In this document: piece after piece, positions 17,438-26,343 of the stretch
Position numbering within the stretch: position 1 is the stretch's first letter
Layout: every line of letters starts with the position of its first letter
Assembly: GCA_030523765.1 (NCBI GenBank)
Contig: JAUNHX010000018.1
Span: 1 to 46,965 of the forward strand
Origin: Bacteroidales bacterium
GTDB taxonomy: Bacteria; Bacteroidota; Bacteroidia; Bacteroidales; P3
Length of the DNA: 46,965 nucleotides
Direction of reading: 5' to 3'
Program-made: the position numbers and the translations under genes
The notes under the pieces: generated by a model
Seen by the model: only the letters and a program-made list of their open reading frames with translations
Database searches by the model: none
Told to the model about the DNA's origin: nothing

Positions 17438-19354
17438 ATGAGCAAGAATATCCGTTCTATTGCAATGATTTGCACTCTCGCGTTGGGTTTCTTACCCTTC
17501 TTCTCGTGCAATCAGTCGTCTGATGATCAGGCCGAAATTAAAGAGTTGCGCGCTCAGTATGATTCCATTATGCATAAATATATGGAACTGAAGCAGCAAA
17601 GCGAGAATCTTCCCGCCACTCAGGCTACTAACAATCAAGACAGCCTCATCAACGCTCAGGCTGCCGAAATCAATCGTCTGCTCTCGCAACTTGAGGCTGC
17701 CGAGAAGAAAGGCAACAAAGCTACTGCTTCGAACGACAACTCGCAGCTGCAGAAAGAGTTGCGACAGAAAGAGGCTGCTGTGAAAGATCTACAAAAGAAA
17801 TTGGCCCAACAAGAGAAACAGCTCAAGAATCTCCAAAATCAGGGTACTAGCGGCAAAAACGACGCTGAAGTGGCTCGTCTGAGAAAACAAATCAGTCAGC
17901 AAGAATCGCAGATTGCCCAACTGAAGAGTCAGGTAGCTAACCTCAACGGCAACAGCAGCAACAATGCTGAACTGAGCCGTCAGCTGCAAGAGGCTCAGCA
18001 GTCGAACAGCAACCTTACGGCTAAAAATAAAGCTCTCGGTGCTACCAACAACGATCTGAACAGTCAGATTAAGACGCTCAAATCGGAGATTGCCGATCTG
18101 AACAAACAGGTGAAGAACCTCCAGTCGGGCAGCGCTTCTAGTAGCGATGCCGCAAAACAATATCAGTCGCAAGTAAGTCAGCTGCAGGGTCAGGTGGCCC
18201 AACTGCAAGGCGAAGTGAATAACTACAAGAGCTCTATGAGCAAAAACGAGGCTTCCTACAATACCAAGATTGCTGAGTACGATGCTCGTATTGCTACCCT
18301 CAACAAACAGCTCGATGCCAAGAACGCTGAAATAGAGGCCCTCAGCAAAGCGTCTAACGCTGATGCTCAGACCAAAGCTCAGATTAATCAGCTGCAAAAT
18401 CAGATCAACGAACTCACCAAACGTGAGGCTGCCGCTCAACAAGAACTGGCCAACCTGAAGAAACAGAAAGAGGCTAACGAATCCCGTTATGCTGCTCAGA
18501 TGAAGGATCTCAGCGATGAGAGCGCCACAATGGAGCAGAAAATCAATACGCTACGTCAACAGGTACAAGATCTTACGGCTAAGAATGCTGAACTGACGAA
18601 GAATCAAAGCTCCTCTTCGTCGGCCGACGCTGTCACGATTGCCGGTCTGCAAGCTCAGGTGAAAGCTCAGAGCGAAGAAATTACGATGCTCGAAAACCAA
18701 CTGGCTGCTAAGGATGCCGAACTGAAGGCTGCCAAGAAGAGCAATACGACAAAAACCAGCACTAAAGAGGTCAACGCTAAGCTGCAAGAACTGCAAGCTC
18801 TGTGCGATTCCTACGCTGCCGAGATTGCTCAGCTGAAGGCCGAGAACGCTCAGCTGAAAGCCGAGAATGCCGACCTGAAGAGCACCATCGCTGCCAATGC
18901 TGATGCTATTGCTCAGTCATCGCGCCTCAGCCACAAGATTGAGATGGCTTCCGTTTTGGTTACCAACAATTTGGTAGCTACTCCTGGTAAGAGCGTTAGC
19001 GGTATGACCGTGAAGGAGACCAAGAAAGCTGCCCAAACCAAAGTAGTGAAAGTGGAGGGCGAGATTCTGCAAAACAATGTTATCGATCCAGGTACTATCA
19101 CTATCTATTATCGCATTTCGAATGCTGCCAATCGTGTGATCTGCGCCGGTATTGCCGACGACTATATGTTCAATCTTGGTGGCACTCAGATGCAATATAC
19201 TGCAAAACAGGATATCGAATATACGGGTGCTGCCCGCAATATCCGCATGATTTGGCGTTCCAACGATCAGGTAACTTTCGAACCGGGTCTCTACTGGGTA
19301 ACGCTCTATGCTAACGGCTACGAGATTGGCAAGACTTCGTTCCGTCTAGTATAA
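17438..19354 (+). CDS. Long coiled-coil lipoprotein with C-terminal beta domain, function unknown
   Basis: A 638-residue envelope protein of no family I recognise. The first 24 residues are a lipoprotein signal with C24 in FLPFFSC. Residues about 32-505 are almost unbroken heptad-like sequence rich in Q, K, A, N, E and L, with repeated phrases such as AQLKAENAQLKAENADLK and QLQ/NQI runs, predicting a very long coiled coil. The last 130 residues change character (hydrophobic and aromatic alternation, e.g. TITIYYRIS and LYWVTLYANGYEIGKTSFRLV) and should form a beta-rich domain. It is monocistronic between a clear promoter and a strong terminator. A structural or spacer role in the periplasm is a guess from the shape only. 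Confidence 0.85.
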   Translation: MSKNIRSIAMICTLALGFLPFFSCNQSSDDQAEIKELRAQYDSIMHKYMELKQQSENLPATQATNNQDSLINAQAAEINRLLSQLEAAEKKGNKATASNDNSQLQKELRQKEAAVKDLQKKLAQQEKQLKNLQNQGTSGKNDAEVARLRKQISQQESQIAQLKSQVANLNGNSSNNAELSRQLQEAQQSNSNLTAKNKALGATNNDLNSQIKTLKSEIADLNKQVKNLQSGSASSSDAAKQYQSQVSQLQGQVAQLQGEVNNYKSSMSKNEASYNTKIAEYDARIATLNKQLDAKNAEIEALSKASNADAQTKAQINQLQNQINELTKREAAAQQELANLKKQKEANESRYAAQMKDLSDESATMEQKINTLRQQVQDLTAKNAELTKNQSSSSSADAVTIAGLQAQVKAQSEEITMLENQLAAKDAELKAAKKSNTTKTSTKEVNAKLQELQALCDSYAAEIAQLKAENAQLKAENADLKSTIAANADAIAQSSRLSHKIEMASVLVTNNLVATPGKSVSGMTVKETKKAAQTKVVKVEGEILQNNVIDPGTITIYYRISNAANRVICAGIADDYMFNLGGTQMQYTAKQDIEYTGAARNIRMIWRSNDQVTFEPGLYWVTLYANGYEIGKTSFRLV

Positions 19355-19376
19355 GTGATACTTGAACTGTGCATTG

Positions 19377-19417
19377 CCCTTTCAGAAATTCGATGGCTAC
19401 CATCCTTTCTGAAAGGG
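19377..19417 (+). terminator. Strong hairpin after the coiled-coil lipoprotein gene
   Basis: CCCTTTCAGAAA (19377-19388) pairs perfectly with TTTCTGAAAGGG (19406-19417), and an inner GATGG/CCATC (19392-19396 and 19400-19404) extends the structure. It begins 22 bases after the stop codon. The downstream T-run is short and broken, but the stem is strong. Confidence 0.7.
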
Positions 19418-19560
19418 TTCTGCTTTAAAAAGGGGGAGGGAGAATGTTAACTTTCCTTCTTCTAAAGACTAACCTAAGTCTAACCTTACTCTAACCCAAC
19501 GATTACTTTTCGCTAACTAAAAAACTTAACACATCATTATCATCTTTTTCAATATCCGAT

Positions 19561-20964
19561 ATGAGCAACCAACGCAAATATAACACCTTTCGTGGCATGT
19601 TTCCACGTTTCGTTTACGAGAGCTATAGCCACGAGTTTTGTAGCGACGGACTCCATCTTTCGTTCCGGTTCCTACTAGGCGATAAGATTGTGTTTGAACC
19701 TACGGCGTCTATCCCTTCACGTCCGTTCTACACGAGGACGCTAAGCAAGGAGCAGTTGGATGTGCTTACGTTCAATATCGGTATGATTGAATTGATTAGC
19801 TACTGGAAGGCGGCTTGTCCTCCTACTGTGGAGGTTCGATGCGGACATCTGAGCAGCCAGCAGATCGATTTTTGGAAGAAGATTTATTTCAATGGGCTGG
19901 GCGAGTTTTATTATGTTAACAATATCAAGGATAGCTACGAGCAGTTTATGACGATAGAGAGTGCTGCTACTGAACCATTTGAAGCGGCACCGATAGAGAC
20001 GCTAGCTCCGATGGGCGATAGCTATCTTGTCCCCATAGGGGGAGGAAAAGATTCGGTAGTGACACTCGAACGACTTCGCCGTCAGCATCTCAACGTGCGA
20101 CCGCTGATTATGAATCCTCGTGGGGCTACTACCAACTGTGCCACTCAGGCGGGATTCCCCATCGAAGAGGTGGCTGTGATTCATCGCACCATCCATCCGC
20201 GACTGTTGGAGCTAAACAAGAATGGCTGTCTGAATGGTCATACCCCCTTCAGCGCTATGCTAGCTTTCTATACGCTGCTAGTATCGGCAATGACGGGTAT
20301 TCCTAATATCGCCCTCTCCAACGAATCGTCGGCCAACGAGTCGACGGTTGCGGGGACCAACGTGAACCATCAGTATTCCAAATCGTTGGAGTTTGAGAAC
20401 GACTTCCGCGAGTACTACACTCAGTTTATCGCTCCCCATTTTGCCGTAGGCAGCTTCAATTATTTCAGCTATCTGCGTCCGCTCAGTGAATTGCAGATTG
20501 CGATGCTTTTTGCTCAACAAAAGGAGTATCACCCCATTTTCCGTAGCTGCAACAAGGGAAGCAAAACCGACATCTGGTGCTGTCATTGTCCTAAATGCCT
20601 CTTCGCCTATATCATCCTCTCTCCCTTTATCGCACCCAACGATCTGAAAACCATCTTCGGTGCAGATCTGCTCGACGATGCATCGCTCCAAACGGAGTTT
20701 TTACAACTGATAGGAGAGGAAGAAACCAAACCGTTTGAATGTGTGGGTACGGTGAGCGAGGTGAATAGTGCCTTGAGTATGTGTATCAACCGCTGGTATC
20801 AGCATCAGCCTTTGCCCGCTATGCTCAAAAATTATCGACCCTTGCCCCCTACCACTCCTCTCGACACCCTTTATACCGAACACAATGTAGACTCCCATTT
20901 GGTCGAACAATTGCAACAACAAATTGTGGAGGCTGCCTTTAAGATAAAACAAACAACAAGATGA
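19561..20964 (+). CDS. murL: MurL-like UDP-MurNAc-L-Ala-L-Glu epimerase
   Basis: A 467-residue protein matching, from memory, the MurL family first described in Xanthomonas. MurL uses ATP to epimerise the terminal L-Glu of UDP-MurNAc-L-Ala-L-Glu to D-Glu for peptidoglycan. Shared marks are an ATP-binding PVGGGKDS-like loop (here VPIGGGKDSVVTLERL near residue 158), NGHTPFSAM, ALSNESSANES, a NHQYSKSLEFE segment, the cysteine cluster WCCHCPKCLFAY near 340-350, IFGADLLDD and KPFECVGTVSE. It has no signal peptide, so it is cytosolic. Its partner MurD2 is not in this window. It starts an operon; its stop overlaps the next start (ATGA). The older label would be hypothetical PP-loop protein. Confidence 0.75.
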   Translation: MSNQRKYNTFRGMFPRFVYESYSHEFCSDGLHLSFRFLLGDKIVFEPTASIPSRPFYTRTLSKEQLDVLTFNIGMIELISYWKAACPPTVEVRCGHLSSQQIDFWKKIYFNGLGEFYYVNNIKDSYEQFMTIESAATEPFEAAPIETLAPMGDSYLVPIGGGKDSVVTLERLRRQHLNVRPLIMNPRGATTNCATQAGFPIEEVAVIHRTIHPRLLELNKNGCLNGHTPFSAMLAFYTLLVSAMTGIPNIALSNESSANESTVAGTNVNHQYSKSLEFENDFREYYTQFIAPHFAVGSFNYFSYLRPLSELQIAMLFAQQKEYHPIFRSCNKGSKTDIWCCHCPKCLFAYIILSPFIAPNDLKTIFGADLLDDASLQTEFLQLIGEEETKPFECVGTVSEVNSALSMCINRWYQHQPLPAMLKNYRPLPPTTPLDTLYTEHNVDSHLVEQLQQQIVEAAFKIKQTTR

Positions 20965-21935
20965 ACAGACAAACAATTATGCAAAAGACAAAGGGGGTGC
21001 TCCTTTTCGGCGCACTGCTACTGAGTATCGGTTCGCTGAAGGCTGACCCAATTCTTCCGTCATGTATCAATCTTTATAATTGTAGCATCGTGTGGCGACT
21101 GGATCTGTCAGCGGGTGTAGGCTACGGACTCTTCCGCGATATGGGAGCCAGCCCTACCACGTTTCGCGGATTAGTTGCTAGTCCGCAGTTCACTATTGAA
21201 CGAACCATGCATGCTCCAATAAGGGAAAACAGGATGTGGATAACCCTCGATGGTAATCTCGGCGCTTATGCTAAACCACAGTCGACTATTCTCGATATGC
21301 AAGTCGATGCTGTGGCTGGTATGGGTATTTTGGAACTGGGATACGATCAGAAGCTGGCAAAGCGCAACTTTTTCATGCATAAACGCGTTAAAGATGATGT
21401 TGAGAAAGGTGAGTTCCTAATTAATCCTTTTTGGGGTATCTCACTCAATAATTATATGTTCCTCTCGGCAATCCCCAACCTCGAAAACTCTAGCACAGCC
21501 CTCAGTCTCCTCTCCTCCCCCACCCTACGCTGCGGAATCAGTTTTGAGAATTATAATTTCAAAAAATCAGTAGACACAAAATTAGTTACTGGTCATAGAA
21601 ATTTTTCGATGCGAGCTAGCATCGGAGTTGCCCCTATCGGTTTCATGCTGAGGCCTGGATTCTCTTATTTGGATAATTTCAACGCCTCTAATGGCGATAT
21701 CATACTACAAAACTTCGGCACTTCTTATCAGATGAATACTGTCGCTTTCCCCTGGATAAACACCGAATTGGGGTTCAACTATTATCTTGAAAGCGGTGTT
21801 GCTATAGGATTCTCCTATCAGTGGCATTTTCTTACTTCGCGCAATAGCGGTGATTATCGTTTCGAAGAATGTGCCCATATGTTCAAGGTTCATCTCAATG
21901 TGTGTCTCAAGATAAAAGATAAAATAATTATATAA
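20961..21935 (+). CDS. Secreted probable outer-membrane beta-barrel protein, unknown family
   Basis: A 324-residue exported protein. An N-terminal signal peptide ends near GSLKADP. The mature part alternates polar and hydrophobic residues in the way of beta strands (for example RLDLSAGVGYGLF, MWITLDGNLGAYA, GVAIGFSYQWHFLTS), with glycine- and aromatic-rich strand ends, so an outer-membrane barrel is likely. I recognise no family. Translation is coupled to murL by an ATGA overlap, although a second ATG at 20979 could be used. The next gene, an S41 lipoprotein, follows after 15 bases. Confidence 0.7.
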   Translation: MNRQTIMQKTKGVLLFGALLLSIGSLKADPILPSCINLYNCSIVWRLDLSAGVGYGLFRDMGASPTTFRGLVASPQFTIERTMHAPIRENRMWITLDGNLGAYAKPQSTILDMQVDAVAGMGILELGYDQKLAKRNFFMHKRVKDDVEKGEFLINPFWGISLNNYMFLSAIPNLENSSTALSLLSSPTLRCGISFENYNFKKSVDTKLVTGHRNFSMRASIGVAPIGFMLRPGFSYLDNFNASNGDIILQNFGTSYQMNTVAFPWINTELGFNYYLESGVAIGFSYQWHFLTSRNSGDYRFEECAHMFKVHLNVCLKIKDKIII

Positions 21936-21950
21936 AACGTCAAAGAAATA

Positions 21951-22973
21951 ATGAAACATCGACTCATAATTATAGCTATTGTGCTGGCCTTCTTCCCTTC
22001 GTGTGAGAAAGTATTCATGGACGACGATATCTCGTCGGACGCCGTCAGTTCGTTCAATTACTTGTGGCAGAAAGTCGATCAACAGTATTCTTTCTTCGAC
22101 GTTAAAGGGGTTGATTGGGACAGTATATATAATGTATATAGGCCGCAAGTGTTTGAGGGGATGACCAACGATAGTCTTTTCCGGGTGATGAGAGCTATGC
22201 TTAATCTTCTCAACGATGGTCATGTGAATTTGGTTACTCCTTTCGATGTAATGCACAGCCGTCAAGTGTACGAACAGATGATTGCCCAAAGTAATATCGA
22301 TCTTAATACGGTAATTCTTAACTACCTCACAGTCGATTATCACTCTACCGCTGGTTTCCGTCACCACAGCATCCGTAACGGGAAAGTGGCCTATCTCTAC
22401 TACCCCTCGTTCAGCAACAGCGCTTCGACAGCTTCGCTTTCACAAATCCTACGGGGCTATCCTAATGCGGTGGGGGCTATTATCGACATAAGACAGAATG
22501 GGGGCGGCAGCATCGAGAATGTGTGGAACATCCTCAAGCTGATGCCCAACAACGGACAACTTCTTTATACTACACAGATAAAGAATGGCCCAAACCACGA
22601 TGACTTCTCGACAGCCGAAAAGGTTACAGCACCGCCAGTGAGCGAGGACTATCCGGCCTATCCGAAGCCTGTGGTGGTGCTTACCGATCGCGGCTCCTAT
22701 AGCGCTAGTTCGTTTTTTGCACTCTGTGCTAAAGAATACAGCAACATCACGGTGGTAGGCGATACTACTGGCGGCGGACTCGGATTGCCGGCGAGTGGTT
22801 ATCTCCCCAACGGATGGCGCTACCGTTTCTCGATTACTCGCACCCTCGACCCACGGGGCGTCAATTATGAGAATGGGGTTCCTCCCGATGAGGTAGTTAT
22901 TCTCGATAAGAGTCGTCTCCCTCTAGGTATCGACAACGTGATTGAACGGGCTTGCGATATCATTCTACAATAA
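21951..22973 (+). CDS. S41 family peptidase, lipoprotein
   Basis: A 340-residue lipoprotein (C18 after HRLIIIAIVLAFFPSC) with the S41 serine-protease fold. The N-terminal helical part carries LLNDGHVNL, whose histidine fits the tricorn-type catalytic set. The core holds GGGSIENVW and the nucleophile region DRGSYSASSFFALCA, followed by VVGDTTGGGLGLPASG. The lysine used by CtpA-type enzymes is not at the usual place, and no PDZ domain is evident, so the tricorn-like Ser-His-Ser-Glu arrangement is more likely. It probably faces the periplasm. It sits inside the murL operon, next to a barrel protein. Confidence 0.88.
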   Translation: MKHRLIIIAIVLAFFPSCEKVFMDDDISSDAVSSFNYLWQKVDQQYSFFDVKGVDWDSIYNVYRPQVFEGMTNDSLFRVMRAMLNLLNDGHVNLVTPFDVMHSRQVYEQMIAQSNIDLNTVILNYLTVDYHSTAGFRHHSIRNGKVAYLYYPSFSNSASTASLSQILRGYPNAVGAIIDIRQNGGGSIENVWNILKLMPNNGQLLYTTQIKNGPNHDDFSTAEKVTAPPVSEDYPAYPKPVVVLTDRGSYSASSFFALCAKEYSNITVVGDTTGGGLGLPASGYLPNGWRYRFSITRTLDPRGVNYENGVPPDEVVILDKSRLPLGIDNVIERACDIILQ

Positions 22974-23002
22974 AAATAACTCACCCCTAAAACATAAACA
23001 AC

Positions 23003-25699
23003 ATGGTTCCGATTAGCAATATCAAGATTCGCGCCAGCTACCCCAACTACTATATGATTTGCAAATTTGCTCACGAAGGGGAAACGGTTTTTAACCGTAA
23101 TGTGGGCGATGTTGAAAACAAGCTGCTAGGCAACAAACCGGGCACTGTCCTCTATCAAGTTGAGAACGATGCTACCATATATGAAATTCCTCCCCGCTGG
23201 TATGATATGTATCATCTGATGCGCTGTCACGGTGATGATAAAAAAAATTTCCTTTCGCAGCTTATCATGAATAGTCGCGCTGAGGAAGGTATCCAGATGG
23301 GTTGGTATTCGGCACAGGAGTATGCTGATGCTGTGGAGAAACTGAAGCGGCATCGCGCCGATTTCCGTAAGGAATGTCAAGAGTATGTGGCTTCACATCC
23401 GTTGGTGGACGATGAGTTGCTCGTTACCACTCTCTCTTCGGGCGAATATACCGACGAGGAGATAAGCCACAAGGGACATATGCTTCTAAACCTTACCCGC
23501 GACGGCTATCCGGTACCCGATTTTGTGATTCTTACTGCTCAAGCCTTCAATCATCCCGACCGTTTGCCAGAAATGCTCAATCAGGCTATCGATGATATGG
23601 AGGTAATGAGTCGGCAAAAACTAGGCGATGCGGAACGGCCGTTAGTGCTGGCTCTTCGTTGCGCTATGCCGCAGTATATTCCTGGTTTAATGCCTACTAT
23701 CCTCAATATCGGCGTTACCCAGACCACCTATCGTGCGCTACAACATATCTACGGAAACGCTATGGCGAATCGTGTATACCTCAGTACACTCCATACGCTT
23801 TGCGAGATGACGGGCGACGAGAAAAAATACGGTAAGAACGATATCGAACTAACTGAGACACTTCAACTTGAACGTATCCATCTGCTCGAACAGACCATCA
23901 TCAACCAAAGCGCTGATGGTCGCCGACTGATTACTGATGCGCGCTATCAAGCCCTCCGTACCGCCTATTTTGTTCGCGAATTTTATACTAACAATACCGA
24001 TCTTATCCTTACCTTTATGCAGGGTAAACAGGCTTCGCCTTCGTTTATTCTGCAACGTATGGTTTGGACTATTGGCAACAATGAGTCGTATCCTGGAGTT
24101 CTTTATAGTCGTCATAGCCGTACAGGCCGCGGACGTCAGATTGAGAGCTACCGTAATATTTTCGGGGAGGAGATTATGACGGGTGATGTTACAACTATCG
24201 ACACCGCTTACAGTAACCGTAGTCAGATCAAAGACGATTTCCCCGCTGTGTTCCATTTCGATCCGCTTCTCCCCTATCTCGAAGGACGCTATCAGATGCC
24301 TGTTACTATCGAGTTTGCGGTTGAATCGCGTCCCAATAAGATCAGTCTCTTCAGTGTGCTGCAACTCAATCAAAGTGAGATGACCGGCAACGCTGCGCTG
24401 ATTAGCGCTATCGATATGTATAACGCAGGACTGATAAAAAAAGATCGTGTGGTTGATCTTATCAAGCCTTATCACCTCCGTCAGATTGTAAGTGCTTCGA
24501 TTAGCGACAAGTCGATCAACAAGTTGCAGTATTTCGGTCACGGTCTGAGCGTGCTTCCTCGTACTGCTATCAGTGCTAAACTTTGCTTCTCTATCGGGCA
24601 GGCTCGCGAACAAAAGGCGCACGACTTTGCGGTGTGTCTCTGTCAGGATCGTTTTGTTCCAGAAGACACCATTACCCTCAACGAGGTGGATGCTATACTA
24701 AGTATAGAACCGGCAGCTATCCACGTGGTTACTGCTTGTCGTGGTTACGGTATTCCCGCTATGATGGATCTTCAGACGTATGGTATTCGTCGCGAGGGCA
24801 ACAGTCTGGTCAACGATCAGGGAATTGTAATCAACGAACTAGAATACATCACCATTAGCAGCAAGCAGCAAACAATCTTCAAGGGGTTTGCCGATTATAA
24901 GCCGGCTCGTTTTACCCGCTACCTAGAGGGAAAACCAGTAACCATTGCTGACGACGAGCAGGAGATGTTCCGCACAATGAAGGAGTCTTATCTCCAATAC
25001 CAAGAAATCATTACTAGCGAACGGGCCACCTATATTACCGATATCAACAAACTGGCGCGTCTTATCCGTATGGATTTGAAGGACAAGACTGAGACGGCTC
25101 GTGGTATTGTGAACAACTGGTATACCGATAATCCTGATCTCTATGTGGAGCAGGTGCTTGAAAGTAAGATGGGCTCGCATCTTGATCAGAGTAGGGTGTT
25201 CGACCTTCTCAGCAATCAGCGTAAGGTTGATTTCTTCCATCGTGTAAGTACGGTTTGCATCACCGAACATCGTACAGGACTGAAGGCGGGTTCGTTTATG
25301 CTAGGTCGTTTCACTGCGCGTCCGTTGGCTATCAAGGTGTGGAAGAGTCTTAGCGATCTTACTATCGCTTTCCTTCTGAACGAATATGTGCTCTACGAGA
25401 AATACTTACAGGTGCTCGAGGATGTTGGCGAAATGAAGATTGCGCGAGCTCATAGCCGCATTGAAACGGAGGGTATCGATAACACGATCATCAATAATTT
25501 CGACATCATCAACTTCGCTCCTCTTCTCTATGCCGATCCACAGTGGGACAAGATTGTGGCTTCGCTAGCTAAGATCGATCATCAGGAGAATACTCATCTG
25601 CTACTCGAAAAACTGAGTCGGCCGAAAGAGGAAATTCTTGAATTAGATAAACCCTGGAAACGGAGTCAAGTAGATGATCTCTTGAAGGGTCTAGAATAG
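23003..25699 (+). CDS. PPDK-like protein lacking the PEP-binding barrel
   Basis: An 898-residue cytosolic protein related to pyruvate phosphate dikinase. The nucleotide-binding half shows GYPVPDFVILT and LRCAMPQYIPGLMPTILNIG (PPDK: RSGAxxSMPGMMDTVLNLG), then GVLYSRHSRTGRG and GNAALISAIDMYNAGLI. The swivelling phosphohistidine domain is kept in altered form: EPAAIHVVTACRGYGIPAM near 569-587, with H574 in place of the GGMTSHAAVVARGMGKP histidine. The C-terminal third has no recognisable PEP/pyruvate TIM barrel; instead there is a helical region of about 270 residues I cannot assign. It may phosphorylate or bind something other than pyruvate. It is the last gene of the murL operon. Confidence 0.75.
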   Translation: MVPISNIKIRASYPNYYMICKFAHEGETVFNRNVGDVENKLLGNKPGTVLYQVENDATIYEIPPRWYDMYHLMRCHGDDKKNFLSQLIMNSRAEEGIQMGWYSAQEYADAVEKLKRHRADFRKECQEYVASHPLVDDELLVTTLSSGEYTDEEISHKGHMLLNLTRDGYPVPDFVILTAQAFNHPDRLPEMLNQAIDDMEVMSRQKLGDAERPLVLALRCAMPQYIPGLMPTILNIGVTQTTYRALQHIYGNAMANRVYLSTLHTLCEMTGDEKKYGKNDIELTETLQLERIHLLEQTIINQSADGRRLITDARYQALRTAYFVREFYTNNTDLILTFMQGKQASPSFILQRMVWTIGNNESYPGVLYSRHSRTGRGRQIESYRNIFGEEIMTGDVTTIDTAYSNRSQIKDDFPAVFHFDPLLPYLEGRYQMPVTIEFAVESRPNKISLFSVLQLNQSEMTGNAALISAIDMYNAGLIKKDRVVDLIKPYHLRQIVSASISDKSINKLQYFGHGLSVLPRTAISAKLCFSIGQAREQKAHDFAVCLCQDRFVPEDTITLNEVDAILSIEPAAIHVVTACRGYGIPAMMDLQTYGIRREGNSLVNDQGIVINELEYITISSKQQTIFKGFADYKPARFTRYLEGKPVTIADDEQEMFRTMKESYLQYQEIITSERATYITDINKLARLIRMDLKDKTETARGIVNNWYTDNPDLYVEQVLESKMGSHLDQSRVFDLLSNQRKVDFFHRVSTVCITEHRTGLKAGSFMLGRFTARPLAIKVWKSLSDLTIAFLLNEYVLYEKYLQVLEDVGEMKIARAHSRIETEGIDNTIINNFDIINFAPLLYADPQWDKIVASLAKIDHQENTHLLLEKLSRPKEEILELDKPWKRSQVDDLLKGLE

Positions 25700-25729
25700 T
25701 AAAAGCAGTGCCATTCAAAAATAAATATG

Positions 25730-25737
25730 TATCTTTG
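25730..25737 (+). promoter_or_regulatory. -7 promoter element directly upstream of rdgB
   Basis: TATCTTTG ends only 6 bases before the ATG at 25744. With the usual spacing, RNA would start within a few bases of the ATG, so the mRNA would be leaderless or nearly so. This rules against the upstream GTG at 25708 as a start for this transcript. Confidence 0.6.
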
Positions 25738-25743
25738 CACCCG

Positions 25744-26322
25744 ATGAAAACACTTATATTTGCTACCAATAATAGTCACAAACTACAAGAGGTCAACTCG
25801 ATGCTCGAGGGGATAGTATCTGTTCACAGTCTTAAAGAGATGGGACTTGAGGGCGATATCCCCGAAACATCACCTACTTTGGAAGGCAACGCTCTACAGA
25901 AAGCTACTTGGGTATGGGAGCGCTGTCATCAAGACTGTTTTGCCGACGATACTGGTTTGGAGGTTGATGCCCTCGATGGTCGGCCTGGTGTATATAGTGC
26001 TCGCTATGCTGGTGAGCATTGTTCTTTCGACGATAATGTTAACAAGATGCTTCGCGAAATGGAGGGAGTTACAAACCGAAAGGCTTGCTTCCGTACGGTG
26101 GTCTGCCTGATAGAGAATGGGACTCCTCGCTATTTCGAGGGACGGGTTGATGGTAAGATTCTTACCGAACGCTACGGTGAGCAAGGCTTTGGTTATGATC
26201 CTATCTTTATGCCCGACCGTTTCGCTGTCTCATTTGCCGAGATGCCGCTCGAGGTGAAGAATCGTATCAGTCATCGAGGTCGTGCCATCAGTCAACTGGT
26301 CGATTATCTAAAAAGCAAATAA
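25744..26322 (+). CDS. rdgB: RdgB/HAM1 family non-canonical purine NTP pyrophosphatase
   Basis: A 192-residue house-cleaning enzyme that hydrolyses ITP, dITP and XTP to monophosphates, keeping deaminated purines out of DNA and RNA. Family motifs are MKTLIFATNNSHKLQEV at the N-terminus, FADDTGLEVDALDGRPGVYSARYAG in the middle (catalytic D), EQGFGYDPIFMP and RISHRGRAISQL. The open frame begins at a GTG at 25708, but the conserved N-terminus and the promoter at 25730-25737 point to the ATG at 25744. It is followed after 21 bases by the BFN/UVR gene. Confidence 0.95.
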   Translation: MKTLIFATNNSHKLQEVNSMLEGIVSVHSLKEMGLEGDIPETSPTLEGNALQKATWVWERCHQDCFADDTGLEVDALDGRPGVYSARYAGEHCSFDDNVNKMLREMEGVTNRKACFRTVVCLIENGTPRYFEGRVDGKILTERYGEQGFGYDPIFMPDRFAVSFAEMPLEVKNRISHRGRAISQLVDYLKSK

Positions 26323-26343
26323 TCACTCTCAATAGCTATAACC

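Noticed and set aside
19460..19505. Repeated CTAAC-like words in the gap before murL
   Set aside because: The spacing is irregular and the run is short; it does not form a convincing tandem repeat or binding-site array.
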